A DNA stretch of 64,000 nucleotides from JACKJP01 sp050249695 (GCA_050249695.1 JBFWQA010000006.1:62001-126000), one strand, 5' to 3'. Counted from the first letter of the stretch, positions 51,343-62,575 are shown. Notes: a model not told the origin generated them from the letters alone. Numbers and translations are program-made.

Positions 51343-52105
51343 GTGCGGTCTCGTCTTTCACGGCTGCGACCATGTAGTTGACGTCCATGTCGCCGCTCGT
51401 CCGCCATGCGTCGGCGAGGGGGTTGTAGTCGACGCCGGTTTCCTCGACGATCCGCATGTTGCCCGCCGAGAGCAGCGCCGACAGTTCCTCCGGCCGGACG
51501 AATTTGTTCCAGCTGTGGGTGCCGCGCGGCAGCCAGCGCAAGACATACTCGCCGCCGACGATGGCGAGCGCGAAGGCCTTGGCCGTGCGGTTGATCGTGG
51601 CGACGAACATCAACCCGCCGGGGCGGACCATTCCGGTGCAGGCGCGCATGAAGAGGCCGGTATCGGCGACATGCTCGATCACCTCCATATTGAGCACGAC
51701 GTCGAACGTCTCGCCGGCTTCGGCAAGGCCTTCGGCGGTTGCTTCGCGATAGTCTATGACCAGTCCCGAACGACCGGAGTGAATCTTCGCCACCTCGATA
51801 TTGGTCGGCGACGCATCAGCGCCGACGACATCGGCGCCGAGCCGCGCCATGGGCTCGCACAACAGGCCGCCGCCGCAGCCGATATCGAGCAACCGCAGGC
51901 CTTTCAGCGTCTCGCCGTCGCCGGGATCGCGGCCGAAATGCCGCGCCACGGTGTCGCGGATGAAGGCAAGGCGCACCGGATTGAACTTGTGGAGGACGCC
52001 CATCTTTCCCCTGGGGTCCCACCAGGTATCGGCAAGGGCGGAAAACCGCTGGATTTCGGCTTCGTCCACGGTGGAGGCGGGCGCGGGCTGTGCAGGGTCC
52101 CTCAT
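51332..52105 (-). CDS. ubiG: Ubiquinone O-methyltransferase UbiG
   Basis: 257 residues. Family start TVDEAEIQRFSALADTWWDPRGKMGVLHKFNPVRLAFI, SAM-binding motif I LLDIGCGGGLLCEPMARLGADVVGADAS and EVIEHVADTGLF. It performs both O-methylations of ubiquinone synthesis. The ATG at 52105 is fixed by the family start; longer frames upstream are antisense to lysC. Divergent from lysC; the following small membrane-anchored gene overlaps its end. Confidence 0.96.
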   Translation of the reverse strand: MRDPAQPAPASTVDEAEIQRFSALADTWWDPRGKMGVLHKFNPVRLAFIRDTVARHFGRDPGDGETLKGLRLLDIGCGGGLLCEPMARLGADVVGADASPTNIEVAKIHSGRSGLVIDYREATAEGLAEAGETFDVVLNMEVIEHVADTGLFMRACTGMVRPGGLMFVATINRTAKAFALAIVGGEYVLRWLPRGTHSWNKFVRPEELSALLSAGNMRIVEETGVDYNPLADAWRTSGDMDVNYMVAAVKDETAHGA

Positions 52106-52289
52106 CGTGATTTCTCCCTTCGCCTCCTCTGGAGCGTCGCGCGCCAAAACGCGCGGTTGATCGGCACATAAGGTGCCTGTATCAGGATGCGCGCCGGTGG
52201 CGAGCATATGCGGGCCTCCGGTCATTGCCGGTACTAAAAGGGCATTTATCCATCGAGCGGCCTGGCCGCAATAGGGGAGCGGGACGCTG

Positions 52290-53540
52290 ATGGCGCGTCT
52301 TGTGATGAAATTCGGCGGGACTTCGGTCGCCGACCTGTCGCGGATCCGCAACGTCGCGCGCCACGTCAAGCGCGAGGTCGAGGCGGGCAACGAGGTCGCC
52401 GTCGTGGTCTCCGCGATGGCGGGCGCGACCAACCAGCTCGTGGCATGGACGCGCGAGGCGTCCCCCATGCATGACGCGCGCGAATACGACACGATCGTAG
52501 CCTCGGGCGAGCAGGTGACGGCGGGGCTGCTGGCCATCGTCCTGCAGTCGATGGGCATTTCCGCGCGCTCGTGGCTGGGATGGCAGATCCCGATCCGCAC
52601 GGACGGCGCGCATGGCGCGGCGCGGATCGAACGTATCGATTCCGGCATTCTGGACGAGCGTTTCGCGCAAGGTCAGGTGGCCGTTGTCGCGGGATTTCAG
52701 GGCATCGGTCCGGACAACCGGATCACGACGCTCGGCCGTGGCGGCTCGGACACCAGCGCGGTGGCGCTGGCGGCGGCGGTGAGGGCGGAGCGCTGCGACA
52801 TCTATACCGATGTCGACGGGGTCTACACGACAGATCCGCGCGTCGTTCCGCAGGCGCGGCGGCTTGATCGCATCGCGTTCGAGGAAATGCTGGAAATGGC
52901 TTCGCTGGGCGCCAAGGTGATGCAGGTGCGCTCGGTGGAGATGGCCATGGTACATGGGGTGCGCACATTCGTGCGATCCAGTTTCGATGACCCGGATGCG
53001 CCGCAGAACGGCGCGGGCGGTCTGCCGCCGGGAACGCTCATCTGCGGCGAGGAGGAAATCGTGGAACAGCAGGTCGTCACCGGTATCGCGTTCACCAAGG
53101 ACGAAGCGAAGATCACGCTGCGCCATGTGGCCGACAAGCCAGGCGTCGCCGCGGCGATCTTCGGTCCGCTCGCGGAAGCCAACATCAATGTCGACATGAT
53201 CATCCAGAACATTTCCGAAGACGGAAAATTCACCGACATGACCTTCACCGTCACGGCCGCCGACTATGACCGGGCGATGCAGGTGGTGAAGGGAATCGAG
53301 GGCATGGAGATCGGCGCCGTCCAGGGCTCGACCGATGTCGTCAAGGTTTCGGTCGTCGGCATCGGGATGCGCTCGCATGCGGGCGTCGCGGCGGATGCAT
53401 TCCGGGCGCTGGCGCAGAAGGGAATCAATATCCAGGCCATCACGACCTCGGAGATCAAGGTCTCGATCCTGATCGATTCGGCCTATACGGAACTTGCCGT
53501 GCGCACGCTCCATTCGCTATACGGGCTCGACAAGGCCTGA
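52290..53540 (+). CDS. lysC: Aspartate kinase
   Basis: 416 residues. Kinase motif KFGGTS (7-12), TLGRGGSDTSAVALA and TDVDGVYTTDPR; the C-terminal about 150 residues form two ACT domains for allosteric control by lysine or threonine (GIAFTKDEAKITLRHVADKPGVAA and VSVVGIGMRSHAGVAADAF). It catalyses the first step to lysine, threonine, methionine and diaminopimelate, so it also feeds the cell-wall genes in this window. It is read before ptsP with a 118-base gap. Confidence 0.97.
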   Translation: MARLVMKFGGTSVADLSRIRNVARHVKREVEAGNEVAVVVSAMAGATNQLVAWTREASPMHDAREYDTIVASGEQVTAGLLAIVLQSMGISARSWLGWQIPIRTDGAHGAARIERIDSGILDERFAQGQVAVVAGFQGIGPDNRITTLGRGGSDTSAVALAAAVRAERCDIYTDVDGVYTTDPRVVPQARRLDRIAFEEMLEMASLGAKVMQVRSVEMAMVHGVRTFVRSSFDDPDAPQNGAGGLPPGTLICGEEEIVEQQVVTGIAFTKDEAKITLRHVADKPGVAAAIFGPLAEANINVDMIIQNISEDGKFTDMTFTVTAADYDRAMQVVKGIEGMEIGAVQGSTDVVKVSVVGIGMRSHAGVAADAFRALAQKGINIQAITTSEIKVSILIDSAYTELAVRTLHSLYGLDKA

Positions 53541-53658
53541 AAGGCGCCCTTGAACGGCGGGTGGCAGCGGCCGAGGGTCGCCATCTTGCCGCCAAGGCAT
53601 CATATGGTTCAACTTTAAGCAGCCCCGACGAGGGCCGTCGACAGGAAAAGGGCGTTCG

Positions 53659-55923
53659 ATGCGGGGTTCGGCAAGCGGCCCGCGCGTAATGCTCCGCCGG
53701 CTTCGCGAGGTCATGGCGGAGCCGATCAGCGCGCAGGATCGCCTCGACAGGATCGTCATGCTGATCGCGGCCAACATGGTGGCCGAGGTCTGCTCGGTCT
53801 ATGTCCTGCGCGGCGACAACACGCTCGAACTTTTCGCCACCGAAGGCCTCAAGCGCGAAGCCGTGCATGTGACGACGATGCTCGTCGGCGAAGGCCTCGT
53901 CGGCACGATCGCAGCGGAAGCGCGGCCGCTCAATCTTTCGGAAGCGCAGAGCCATCCCGCTTTCGCCTACAAGCCGGAAACGGGTGAGGAACTCTTCCAA
54001 TCCTTCCTTGGCGTGCCGATCCTGCGCGGCGGCCAGGCGATCGGCGTTCTGGTGGTGCAGAACCAGACCCACCGCGTCTACACCGAAGAAGAGATCGAGG
54101 CGCTGCAGACGACCTCGATGGTGCTTGCGGAGATGATCGCAGGCGGCGGATTGCAGTCGCTCGTGCGCCAGGGGTCCAACCTTGCGCTGCAACGGCCGGC
54201 ACAGCTGACCGGCCGCTCGCTGGCGGAAGGAATCGGCCTTGGCCACGCGGTGCTGCACGAGCCTCGCGTCGTTATCCAGGATCTGATCGCGTCCGATCCG
54301 GCGGCCGAACTGACGCGGCTCGACGAGGCGCTCGACTCGCTGCGCAACTGGATCGACAATATGCTCTCCAGCCGCGAATTTGGCGTAACCGGCGAGCATC
54401 GCGACATTCTCGAAGCCTACCGCATGTTCGCCTATGACCGCGGCTGGGTGCGGCGCATCCGCGAGGCGGTCAACACCGGTCTGACCGCCGAGGCGGCGGT
54501 CGAGCGGGTGCAGAACGATACGCGCGCGCGCATGCTGCGCCAGACCGACCCCTATATCCGGGAGCGGCTGCACGACCTGGACGATCTGGCGAACCGCCTG
54601 CTACGCGAACTGGTCGGCTGGAAGCAGCATTCCGCCGACGGCGAAATGCCCAAGGACGCCATCCTCATCGCGCGCAACATGGGGCCGGCGGAGCTCCTCG
54701 ACTACGACCGCACGTCGCTGCGCGGACTCGTGCTTGAGGAAGGCTCGGCCACGAGCCATGTGACGATCGTCGCCAAGGCCCTCGGCATCGCGACCGTCGG
54801 CATGGTGGAAGGTGTGCTCGATCTCGTCAGCGACGGCGATGCCATCATTGTCGACGGCGAGGCCGGCGACGTCCATATCCGGCCGACGAGCGAGGTGGAA
54901 ACCGCCTATGCCGACAAGGTGCGCTTCCGTGCCCGCAGGCAGGCGGAGTTTGCCAAGGACCGCGACCTGCCGACCCGCACGCGCGACGGAACGGACATCG
55001 CTCTTCTGCTGAACGCCGGCCTGCTGGTCGACTTGCCGCATGTCGCCGAAGCGGGCGCCGGCGGCATCGGTCTGTTCCGAACCGAACTGCAGTTCATGAT
55101 CGCCTCGACCTTTCCGCGGATCGGCGAGCAGCGCGACCTGTACAAATCCGTGCTGGACGCGGCGGGCAGCCTGCCCGTCACATTCCGCTCGCTCGATATC
55201 GGCGGCGACAAGATTCTGCCCTATCTGCGGCACGCCAAGGAGGAGAACCCGGCGATGGGCTGGCGGGCGATCCGCATGGCGCTCGACCGGCCGGGCCTGC
55301 TGCGCACCCAGATGCGGGCTCTTCTGCATGCGGCGGCGGGACGGGAGTTGAGACTGATGTTCCCGATGATTTCGGATGTCAGCGAGTTCGAGGCGGCGCG
55401 CGAGCTGTTCGAACGTGAAATCGCCCATCTCAACCGTCACGGGCACAAGACTCCGGCGACCGTGAAGCTCGGGGCCATGGTCGAGGTTCCCTCGATCCTC
55501 TGGCAGCTGGAGGAACTGCTCGAACGGGTCGATTTCCTCTCGGTCGGCAGCAACGATCTGTTTCAGTTCCTGTTCGCGGTCGATCGCGGCAACTCGCGGC
55601 TGGCGGCGCGGTTCGACACGCTGCATCCGGCGGTGCTCAGGGCGCTGCGCCGCGTCGTCGCGCGCGCCGATGCGGCCGGCATTCCGGTCACCCTGTGCGG
55701 CGAGCTGGCCTCCTCGCCGCTGTCCGCGATGGCGCTTCTCGGCATTGGTTTCAAGTCGATCTCGATGTCGCCGGCGGCGGTCGGTCCGGTCAGGGCGATG
55801 GTGCGTTCGCTCGATCTGATGAAATTGAAGAAATGGCTCGGGCCCCGCCTCGTCGAGACGGGAGGCAACCTGCGCCTCGATCTGGAACGCTTCGCTGCCG
55901 AGAACGGCGTGGTCACGGGCTGA
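53659..55923 (+). CDS. ptsP: PEP-protein phosphotransferase of the nitrogen PTS (EI-Ntr)
   Basis: 754 residues. An N-terminal GAF domain (about 15-155) is followed by the enzyme I parts: an N-terminal helical region, the phosphohistidine domain with His367 (EEGSATSHVTIVAKALGI) and the PEP-binding TIM barrel (GGIGLFRTELQF, DIGGDKILPYL, GSNDLFQFLFAVDR). EI-Ntr passes phosphate from PEP to NPr and EIIA-Ntr, sensing glutamine and alpha-ketoglutarate through GAF, and regulates nitrogen, potassium and envelope functions. It is followed directly by prfA (2-base gap). Confidence 0.96.
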   Translation: MRGSASGPRVMLRRLREVMAEPISAQDRLDRIVMLIAANMVAEVCSVYVLRGDNTLELFATEGLKREAVHVTTMLVGEGLVGTIAAEARPLNLSEAQSHPAFAYKPETGEELFQSFLGVPILRGGQAIGVLVVQNQTHRVYTEEEIEALQTTSMVLAEMIAGGGLQSLVRQGSNLALQRPAQLTGRSLAEGIGLGHAVLHEPRVVIQDLIASDPAAELTRLDEALDSLRNWIDNMLSSREFGVTGEHRDILEAYRMFAYDRGWVRRIREAVNTGLTAEAAVERVQNDTRARMLRQTDPYIRERLHDLDDLANRLLRELVGWKQHSADGEMPKDAILIARNMGPAELLDYDRTSLRGLVLEEGSATSHVTIVAKALGIATVGMVEGVLDLVSDGDAIIVDGEAGDVHIRPTSEVETAYADKVRFRARRQAEFAKDRDLPTRTRDGTDIALLLNAGLLVDLPHVAEAGAGGIGLFRTELQFMIASTFPRIGEQRDLYKSVLDAAGSLPVTFRSLDIGGDKILPYLRHAKEENPAMGWRAIRMALDRPGLLRTQMRALLHAAAGRELRLMFPMISDVSEFEAARELFEREIAHLNRHGHKTPATVKLGAMVEVPSILWQLEELLERVDFLSVGSNDLFQFLFAVDRGNSRLAARFDTLHPAVLRALRRVVARADAAGIPVTLCGELASSPLSAMALLGIGFKSISMSPAAVGPVRAMVRSLDLMKLKKWLGPRLVETGGNLRLDLERFAAENGVVTG

Positions 55924-55924
55924 C

Positions 55925-57000
<1,076 letters not shown>

Positions 57001-57004
<4 letters not shown>

Positions 57005-57864
57005 GCGAGGGCGAATCGATCGCCACGGTCTGGCGCCGCGCAGCGGCGGCGATCCGGCGCGGCACGGGGAGCGTTACCGCCGATCTCGACGCTCGCGTGC
57101 TTGCGGCAAATTGTCTCGGTCTGGACGCAACGGGCCTGTTCGCGCGCGAGCGCGATGTTTTCCCGCCGGAACGTCGGGCAGCGTATGAGTCGCTGGTGGC
57201 CCGGCGTGCCGCAGGCGAACCGGTCGCGCGCATTCTGGGCTACAGGGAGTTCTATGGCCTCGACTTCCGGCTGTCGCCGCACACTCTGGTGCCGCGCCCG
57301 GAAACGGAGGGGCTCGTCGACGCGGCGCTCCAGTTGCTTCAGGGCACCGAACGTCCCATTGTCGCCGACCTCGGCACCGGGACCGGATGCATCGCGGTCG
57401 CGCTGCTGAAGGCGCGCGAGGATGCCCGCTGCGTGGCGGTCGATATCAGCGCCGGGGCGGTGGTCACGGCGCGCGAAAATGCCCGCCGATTGGGCGTTGA
57501 AGGGCGGTTCTGGGGGGTCGTCGGCGACTGGGGGGCAGCGCTGTCGCCCGGGTTCGACCTGATCGTTTCCAACCCGCCTTATATTGCCGAAAGCGAGCGG
57601 GATAGCCTCGCTGCGGAGGTGCGCGACCACGATCCGGCCGCCGCGCTGTTTGCCGGTCCAGACGGGCTCGACGCCTATGAACGGCTCCTACCTCAGGTTG
57701 CAGATCTTCTGACGCCGGGGGGGTGGGCGGTCCTTGAGATCGGGTCAACCCAGGCGAGCACCCTTTCAGACATGATGGCCGGTGCCGGTTTCATGATGGT
57801 GGGCGCGCGCAGGGACATTGCCGGTTGCGATAGGGTTGTGATCGGCCGGAAAGCGACCATGTAA
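57001..57864 (+). CDS. prmC: Release-factor glutamine methyltransferase PrmC
   Basis: 287 residues. NPPY (Asn191-Tyr194), which binds the target glutamine, and the SAM motif VADLGTGTGCIAVALLKARED. The helical N-terminal domain and LVPRPETEGLVDAAL fit PrmC. It methylates RF1 and RF2 at the GGQ glutamine. The start is a GTG overlapping the prfA stop. Confidence 0.97.
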
Positions 57865-58216
57865 AAAAAGCTTGGAAAGGGCAGGCGAAGCGGCTAGTTT
57901 CCCCGCGACGGACAGGACGGGTGCCGGACAGGCGCATGGGACGCCAGAGACACCGTCAGGAACCGATCAGCCAACATCCGCTGAATTCCCGTGCAAAGCC
58001 GATCGGCCATGTGGGGATAAGGGCTGCAGAAGCGAAAGCTGGTTGTATTTCACATGCGCTGAGGCGTCTTTCCGGGCCGGGGGCATCATTCGGTGCGCAT
58101 ATGACGGACTGATACCGTTTCCGGAGGCCGGCCATCCGGGTCGGCGCGATGCGCCGCGACACATTGCGCTGGCGGGACAATTCTAGGTTTTGGACAGGAA
58201 CAAGAGTTAGCGACAG
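57865..58216. other. Intergenic region prmC to DUF4167 gene
   Basis: 352 bases. A weak sigma-70-like pair TTGGAA/TAGTTT with a 17-base spacer lies at 57872-57900, directly after the prmC stop, which would give the DUF4167 gene a leader of about 300 bases or mark a separate short transcript. A frame at 57872-58186 (104 codons) shows no family features. No terminator for prmC is seen. Confidence 0.35.
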
Positions 58217-58816
58217 ATGAGACAGGGACAGCAGGGCAAGAGAATGCGCGGGCGCGGCGGGCGCAAGGGTGGTGGATCCAACCAGGCCAATCGCAGCTAT
58301 GAGAGCAATGGCCCTGATGTGAAGGTGCGCGGCACCGCCGCCCATATCGCTGAAAAATATGTTCAGCTGGCGCGCGATGCGGCGACATCGGGCGACCCCG
58401 TCGCCTCGGAGAATTATCTTCAGCACGCCGAGCACTATTTCCGGATCGTCGCGGCCTCCCAGCCGCCGGAGCAACGGATGCCCTTCCCGCAGAACGCCGA
58501 TGGCGACAATGAGGATGATGGCGACGAGATCGGCGGCGTGCACGGCAACGGCCATGCCAACGGGCACGCACCCGGTCGGAGCGATCAGCCCTCCGAACTC
58601 GCCGCATCGACAAGCGAAACCTCGAACGAAGACGAGGGCGAGCCAATGTCCGGCGACAGCGGCGCCGAGACCCCGCAGCCGCGTCGCGGCCGCGGCCGTC
58701 CGCGTCGCCAGAACGTCCCCAAGAACAGCGCCTCCGCGAGCGACGAAGACGGTGCCGCGGAAGCGTCGGTCATGCGCGGCGAGAACGCCTCCAGCGAGGC
58801 TTCGCTGGAAGTCTGA
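58217..58816 (+). CDS. DUF4167 domain protein
   Basis: 199 residues. The N-terminal 85 residues are the DUF4167 domain: a basic start (GKRMRGRGGRKGGG), then YESNGPDVKVRGTAAHIAEKYVQLARDAATSGDPVASENYLQHAEHYFRI. The remainder is disordered, acidic and then Arg-rich (RRGRGRPRRQ). The basic start suggests RNA binding, but no role is established. The location after prfA-prmC is conserved in Hyphomicrobiales to my knowledge. A clear terminator follows. Confidence 0.9.
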   Translation: MRQGQQGKRMRGRGGRKGGGSNQANRSYESNGPDVKVRGTAAHIAEKYVQLARDAATSGDPVASENYLQHAEHYFRIVAASQPPEQRMPFPQNADGDNEDDGDEIGGVHGNGHANGHAPGRSDQPSELAASTSETSNEDEGEPMSGDSGAETPQPRRGRGRPRRQNVPKNSASASDEDGAAEASVMRGENASSEASLEV

Positions 58817-58856
58817 CGCCCTCAGGCGTGTCATCACGGCACTGAACGACAAAAGG

Positions 58857-58883
58857 CCCGGGCTTTCGCAAGTCCGGGTTTTT
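58857..58883 (+). terminator. Intrinsic terminator of the DUF4167 gene
   Basis: CCCGGGCTT pairs with AAGTCCGGG (one G-U) around TCGC, followed by five T. Confidence 0.85.
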
Positions 58884-58895
58884 CCTTGGCTGCGC

Positions 58896-59672
58896 CTATT
58901 CGGCCTCCAGCGTGATCGCGGCACCCTCGCGGATCGAGCCCCCCACCACGACCTCTGCGTAGACGCCGCAATCCTCATGGCCGAAGGCGCCCGCGATGGA
59001 ACGCGGGATGGTCATGTCGCGCTGGCCCGTCTTCGGATCGACATTCGTCGCCGCGCATCGCCTGATCCGGTCGGTGATCCTGAGCCGGACCCCGCCGGCC
59101 AGTTGCAGATATCTGCCGACGAGGTTCAGTTCGGCCCAGGGCTCCAGGCCGTCCACGTGGAAATTGCCTCGAAAGCGCAGCGGATCGACCGGTTTGCCCG
59201 TGACCCTCTCCAGATCGCGGGTGCTGGCAAGATTGATGAGCGATACGCGCCGCGCCGCGATGTCGGAGAAGGAATGGCGCCTTTCGCCCTGCTCCCGGCT
59301 GGACAGGATATGCGGCGCCCCGCGCAGCGCGTCCTCCATAAAGGCGGCGAAAAACTGCTCGACGAGCGTGCGGCCAAGCGGCGTCGTGATGTCGCCGCCG
59401 GCGACCCTCTTGCCGCCGCGTTCGATGGTCAGCATGCCCGTGGCCTCGTCGAATCTGGTGGACAGAGTCGCCAGTTTCTCGTCGCGCATGAGCATCAGAA
59501 AGCGATTCTTGGGGAAATAGGCCGGGCTGTCGGGATCGAAGCCGCTCGGGCCGTTTTCGATGGCGAACGCCCTGTCCCAAGGCAGCGGGTTGCCCGCACT
59601 CAGCGTGACGGAGGGCAGCCTTTCCGGCGACAGGCCCTTGACCGGATAGCGATAGATGGCGTCGAGCCGCAT
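58896..59672 (-). CDS. MOSC-domain protein
   Basis: 258 residues. An N-terminal beta-barrel MOSC_N part (LDAIYRYPVKGLSPERLPSVTL) precedes the MOSC domain with the conserved cysteine in IRRCAATNVDPKTGQRD. MOSC proteins bind molybdenum cofactor or act in related sulfur chemistry (mARC-type reductases, MOCOS). There is no fused reductase or ferredoxin domain here. Divergent from clpB, convergent with the DUF4167 gene. Confidence 0.88.
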   Translation of the reverse strand: MRLDAIYRYPVKGLSPERLPSVTLSAGNPLPWDRAFAIENGPSGFDPDSPAYFPKNRFLMLMRDEKLATLSTRFDEATGMLTIERGGKRVAGGDITTPLGRTLVEQFFAAFMEDALRGAPHILSSREQGERRHSFSDIAARRVSLINLASTRDLERVTGKPVDPLRFRGNFHVDGLEPWAELNLVGRYLQLAGGVRLRITDRIRRCAATNVDPKTGQRDMTIPRSIAGAFGHEDCGVYAEVVVGGSIREGAAITLEAE

Positions 59673-59713
59673 TCTTTATCCACGGAAAATCGGTAGAACG
59701 CTATCATCGTGCG

Positions 59714-59745
59714 CTCTTTTCCGGCGCGGAAGCAACACTATATCT
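59714..59745 (+). promoter_or_regulatory. Possible heat-shock (RpoH-like) promoter of clpB
   Basis: CTTTTC (59716-59721) and CACTATAT (59736-59743) are placed roughly as the -35 and -10 of alphaproteobacterial RpoH promoters, about 130 bases before clpB. The -35 lacks the usual CTTG, so the match is weak. Confidence 0.25.
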
Positions 59746-59874
59746 GTCCCGGTAGCAATGCCGTGTGACCCAGATCATGGGCATGAACGGCGTCAAGAGA
59801 CACTCTAGGGCGTCCAGCCCGCGATTGCCCAAGCCGGGGATCGCAAGAAGGACGCGCCGCAAAGGAGCGATTAC

Positions 59875-62487
59875 ATGAATCTGGAAAAATACAGCGAACG
59901 GGTGCGCGGTTTTATCCAATCGGCCCAGTCGAAGGCGCTTTCCGAAGGCCATCAGCAATTCACTCCCGAACATATGCTCAAGGTGCTGCTCGACGATCCG
60001 GAAGGATTGGCGGCGCGCCTGATCGACGCCTCCGGCGGCAGATCGCGGGACGCTCTGGCCGGCGTCGAGGCGGCACTGCGCAAGATTCCGAAGGTGGAAG
60101 GCGGTTCGGGGCAGCTCTATCTTTCGCCGCATCTGGCGCGCGTCTTCAACACGGCCGAGAAGGCGGCGGAAAAGGCCGGCGACAGCTTCGTCACCGTGGA
60201 GCGCCTGCTGCAGGCCCTGGTTGTCGAGAAGAGCGCGGAAGCATCGAAGATTCTCACTTCGGCCGGCGTGACGCCGAACGGAATCGAGCAGGCGATCGCC
60301 AGTGTCCGCAAGGGCCGGACCGCCGACAGCGCTTCCTCGGAGGCCGGCTATGACGCACTCAAGAAATACGCCCGGGATCTGACGGAAGTGGCCCGCGAGG
60401 GCCGTCTCGATCCCGTGATCGGGCGCGACGATGAGATACGCCGGACTGTGCAGGTTCTCTCCCGCCGGACCAAGAACAATCCGGTGCTGATCGGCGAGCC
60501 CGGTGTCGGCAAGACGGCGATCGCGGAAGGGTTGGCCCTGCGTATCGTCAATGGCGATGTGCCCGAATCGCTGAAGGGCAAGAAGCTGATGGCGCTCGAC
60601 ATGGGCGCGTTGATCGCCGGCGCGAAATATCGCGGCGAATTCGAGGAGCGGCTCAAGGCCGTCCTGTCGGAAATCGAGGCGGAAACGGGTGGCATCATCC
60701 TTTTTATCGACGAGATGCATACGCTGGTCGGCGCCGGCAAGGCGGATGGCGCGATGGATGCCTCCAACCTGCTCAAGCCGGCGCTGGCGCGCGGCGAACT
60801 GCACTGCATCGGCGCGACGACGCTGGACGAATACCGCAAGCATGTGGAGAAGGATGCCGCGCTGGCAAGGCGTTTCCAGCCGGTCTTCGTCACCGAACCT
60901 TCGGTGGAGGACACGATCTCGATCCTGCGCGGCCTGAAGGAAAAATACGAACTTCATCATGGCGTGCGCATCACCGATTCGGCGCTGGTCGCGGCGGCGA
61001 CGCTTTCCAACCGCTACATCACCGATCGCTTCCTTCCGGACAAGGCCATCGATCTGATGGACGAGGCGTCGTCGCGGCTGCGCATGCAGGTCGATTCCAA
61101 GCCCGAGGCCCTGGACGAGCTCGATCGCAAGATCATCCAGCTCAAGATCGAGCGCGAGGCGCTGAAGAAGGAAACCGACAAGGCTTCCAAGGACCGGCTC
61201 GAAAAGCTTGAGAAGGATCTGGCGGGCCTTGAGGAAGAGGCGACGGCGATGACCGCGCGCTGGGAGGCGGAGAAGAACAAGCTGTCCGGCGCGCAGAAAC
61301 TCAAGGAGCAGCTCGACCAGGCGCGCGGCGATCTGGAGCGGGCTCAGCGCGAGGGCAATCTCGCCAGAGCCGGCGAACTCGCCTACGGGCTGATTCCCGA
61401 CCTTCAGCGCAAGCTGGAGGCGGCGGAATCGGAGTCGGACGGCGATACGATGATGGAAGAGGCGGTGACGCCCGACCATGTCGCACAGGTCGTCTCGCGC
61501 TGGACCGGCATTCCGGTCGACAAGATGCTCGAGGGCGAACGCGAGAAGCTGCTGCGCATGGAAGAGGCGTTGCAGAAGCGGGTTGTCGGCCAGGAGGAGG
61601 CGGTTCACGCCGTTTCCACGGCGGTTCGCCGCGCCCGCGCGGGATTGCAGGACCCCAACCGGCCGATCGGCTCCTTCATGTTCCTCGGGCCTACGGGCGT
61701 CGGCAAGACGGAGCTGACCAAGGCGCTGGCTTCGTTCCTCTTCGACGACGAGGGGGCGATGGTGCGCATCGACATGAGCGAGTTCATGGAGAAGCATTCC
61801 GTGTCCCGCCTCATCGGCGCGCCTCCCGGCTATGTCGGCTACGAGGAAGGGGGTGCGCTGACCGAGGCGGTTCGGCGCCGACCTTATCAGGTCGTCCTGT
61901 TCGACGAGATCGAGAAGGCGCATCCGGACGTGTTCAACGTGCTGTTGCAGGTGCTCGATGACGGGCGGCTGACGGACGGGCAGGGACGCACGGTCGATTT
62001 CCGCAACGTGCTGATCGTCATGACCTCAAATCTCGGTTCTGAATATCTGGTCAACCAGCCGGAGGGTGCCGACAGCGACGAGGTGCGCGATCAGGTCATG
62101 GAGGTCGTCCGGGCAAGTTTCCGGCCGGAATTCCTGAACCGCGTCGACGAGATATTGCTGTTCCACAGGCTCAAACAGAGTCAGATGGGAGCTATCGTCG
62201 ACATCCAGATCGTCCGGCTTCAGAAACTGCTCAGCGAACGCAAGATCGTTCTCGATCTTGCGCGGGACGCGCGCGACTGGCTGGCCGAGAAGGGCTATGA
62301 GCCGGCCTATGGGGCGCGGCCGCTGAAGCGCGTGATCCAGAAATATCTCCAGGATCCGCTGGCGGAAGAGATTCTCGCCGGGCGGATCGAGGACGGCGTG
62401 CGGGTGCGAGTGACCGCCGCCGGAGACCATCTGGCGCTTGCCTCGACCGGCGCCGCGCCGGCAGCGGACGAGGAGGCGGCGGCCTGA
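59875..62487 (+). CDS. clpB: Chaperone ClpB
   Basis: 870 residues of the Hsp100 disaggregase. Two N-terminal Clp repeats (about 1-150), AAA1 with Walker A GEPGVGKT, the coiled-coil M domain (about 410-520, LKIEREALKKETDKASK and beyond), and AAA2 with GPTGVGKT and GYVGYEEGGALTEAVRRRPYQVVLFDEIEKAH. It rescues aggregated proteins together with DnaK. AAAGGAGCG precedes the ATG by a few bases. Followed by a strong terminator. Confidence 0.98.
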   Translation: MNLEKYSERVRGFIQSAQSKALSEGHQQFTPEHMLKVLLDDPEGLAARLIDASGGRSRDALAGVEAALRKIPKVEGGSGQLYLSPHLARVFNTAEKAAEKAGDSFVTVERLLQALVVEKSAEASKILTSAGVTPNGIEQAIASVRKGRTADSASSEAGYDALKKYARDLTEVAREGRLDPVIGRDDEIRRTVQVLSRRTKNNPVLIGEPGVGKTAIAEGLALRIVNGDVPESLKGKKLMALDMGALIAGAKYRGEFEERLKAVLSEIEAETGGIILFIDEMHTLVGAGKADGAMDASNLLKPALARGELHCIGATTLDEYRKHVEKDAALARRFQPVFVTEPSVEDTISILRGLKEKYELHHGVRITDSALVAAATLSNRYITDRFLPDKAIDLMDEASSRLRMQVDSKPEALDELDRKIIQLKIEREALKKETDKASKDRLEKLEKDLAGLEEEATAMTARWEAEKNKLSGAQKLKEQLDQARGDLERAQREGNLARAGELAYGLIPDLQRKLEAAESESDGDTMMEEAVTPDHVAQVVSRWTGIPVDKMLEGEREKLLRMEEALQKRVVGQEEAVHAVSTAVRRARAGLQDPNRPIGSFMFLGPTGVGKTELTKALASFLFDDEGAMVRIDMSEFMEKHSVSRLIGAPPGYVGYEEGGALTEAVRRRPYQVVLFDEIEKAHPDVFNVLLQVLDDGRLTDGQGRTVDFRNVLIVMTSNLGSEYLVNQPEGADSDEVRDQVMEVVRASFRPEFLNRVDEILLFHRLKQSQMGAIVDIQIVRLQKLLSERKIVLDLARDARDWLAEKGYEPAYGARPLKRVIQKYLQDPLAEEILAGRIEDGVRVRVTAAGDHLALASTGAAPAADEEAAA

Positions 62488-62514
62488 CGGCCAGGCGGGT
62501 CTTCAGTATGAAAG

Positions 62515-62543
62515 AGGGCGCTCTCTCATGGGCGCCCTTTTTT
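62515..62543 (+). terminator. Intrinsic terminator of clpB
   Basis: AGGGCGC and GCGCCCT pair around a 10-base loop and are followed by a T run (six T at 62538-62543), 28 bases after the clpB stop. Confidence 0.85.
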
Positions 62544-62575
62544 GTTAGGCTGGGCTTTCGACCAATGGCATCCAC

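Noticed and set aside
57872..58186. 104-codon frame after prmC
   Set aside because: No recognizable family, poor start context and no conserved features; treated as non-coding.
59714..59745. Firm assignment of a heat-shock promoter for clpB
   Set aside because: The -35 lacks CTTG; kept only as a low-confidence candidate.
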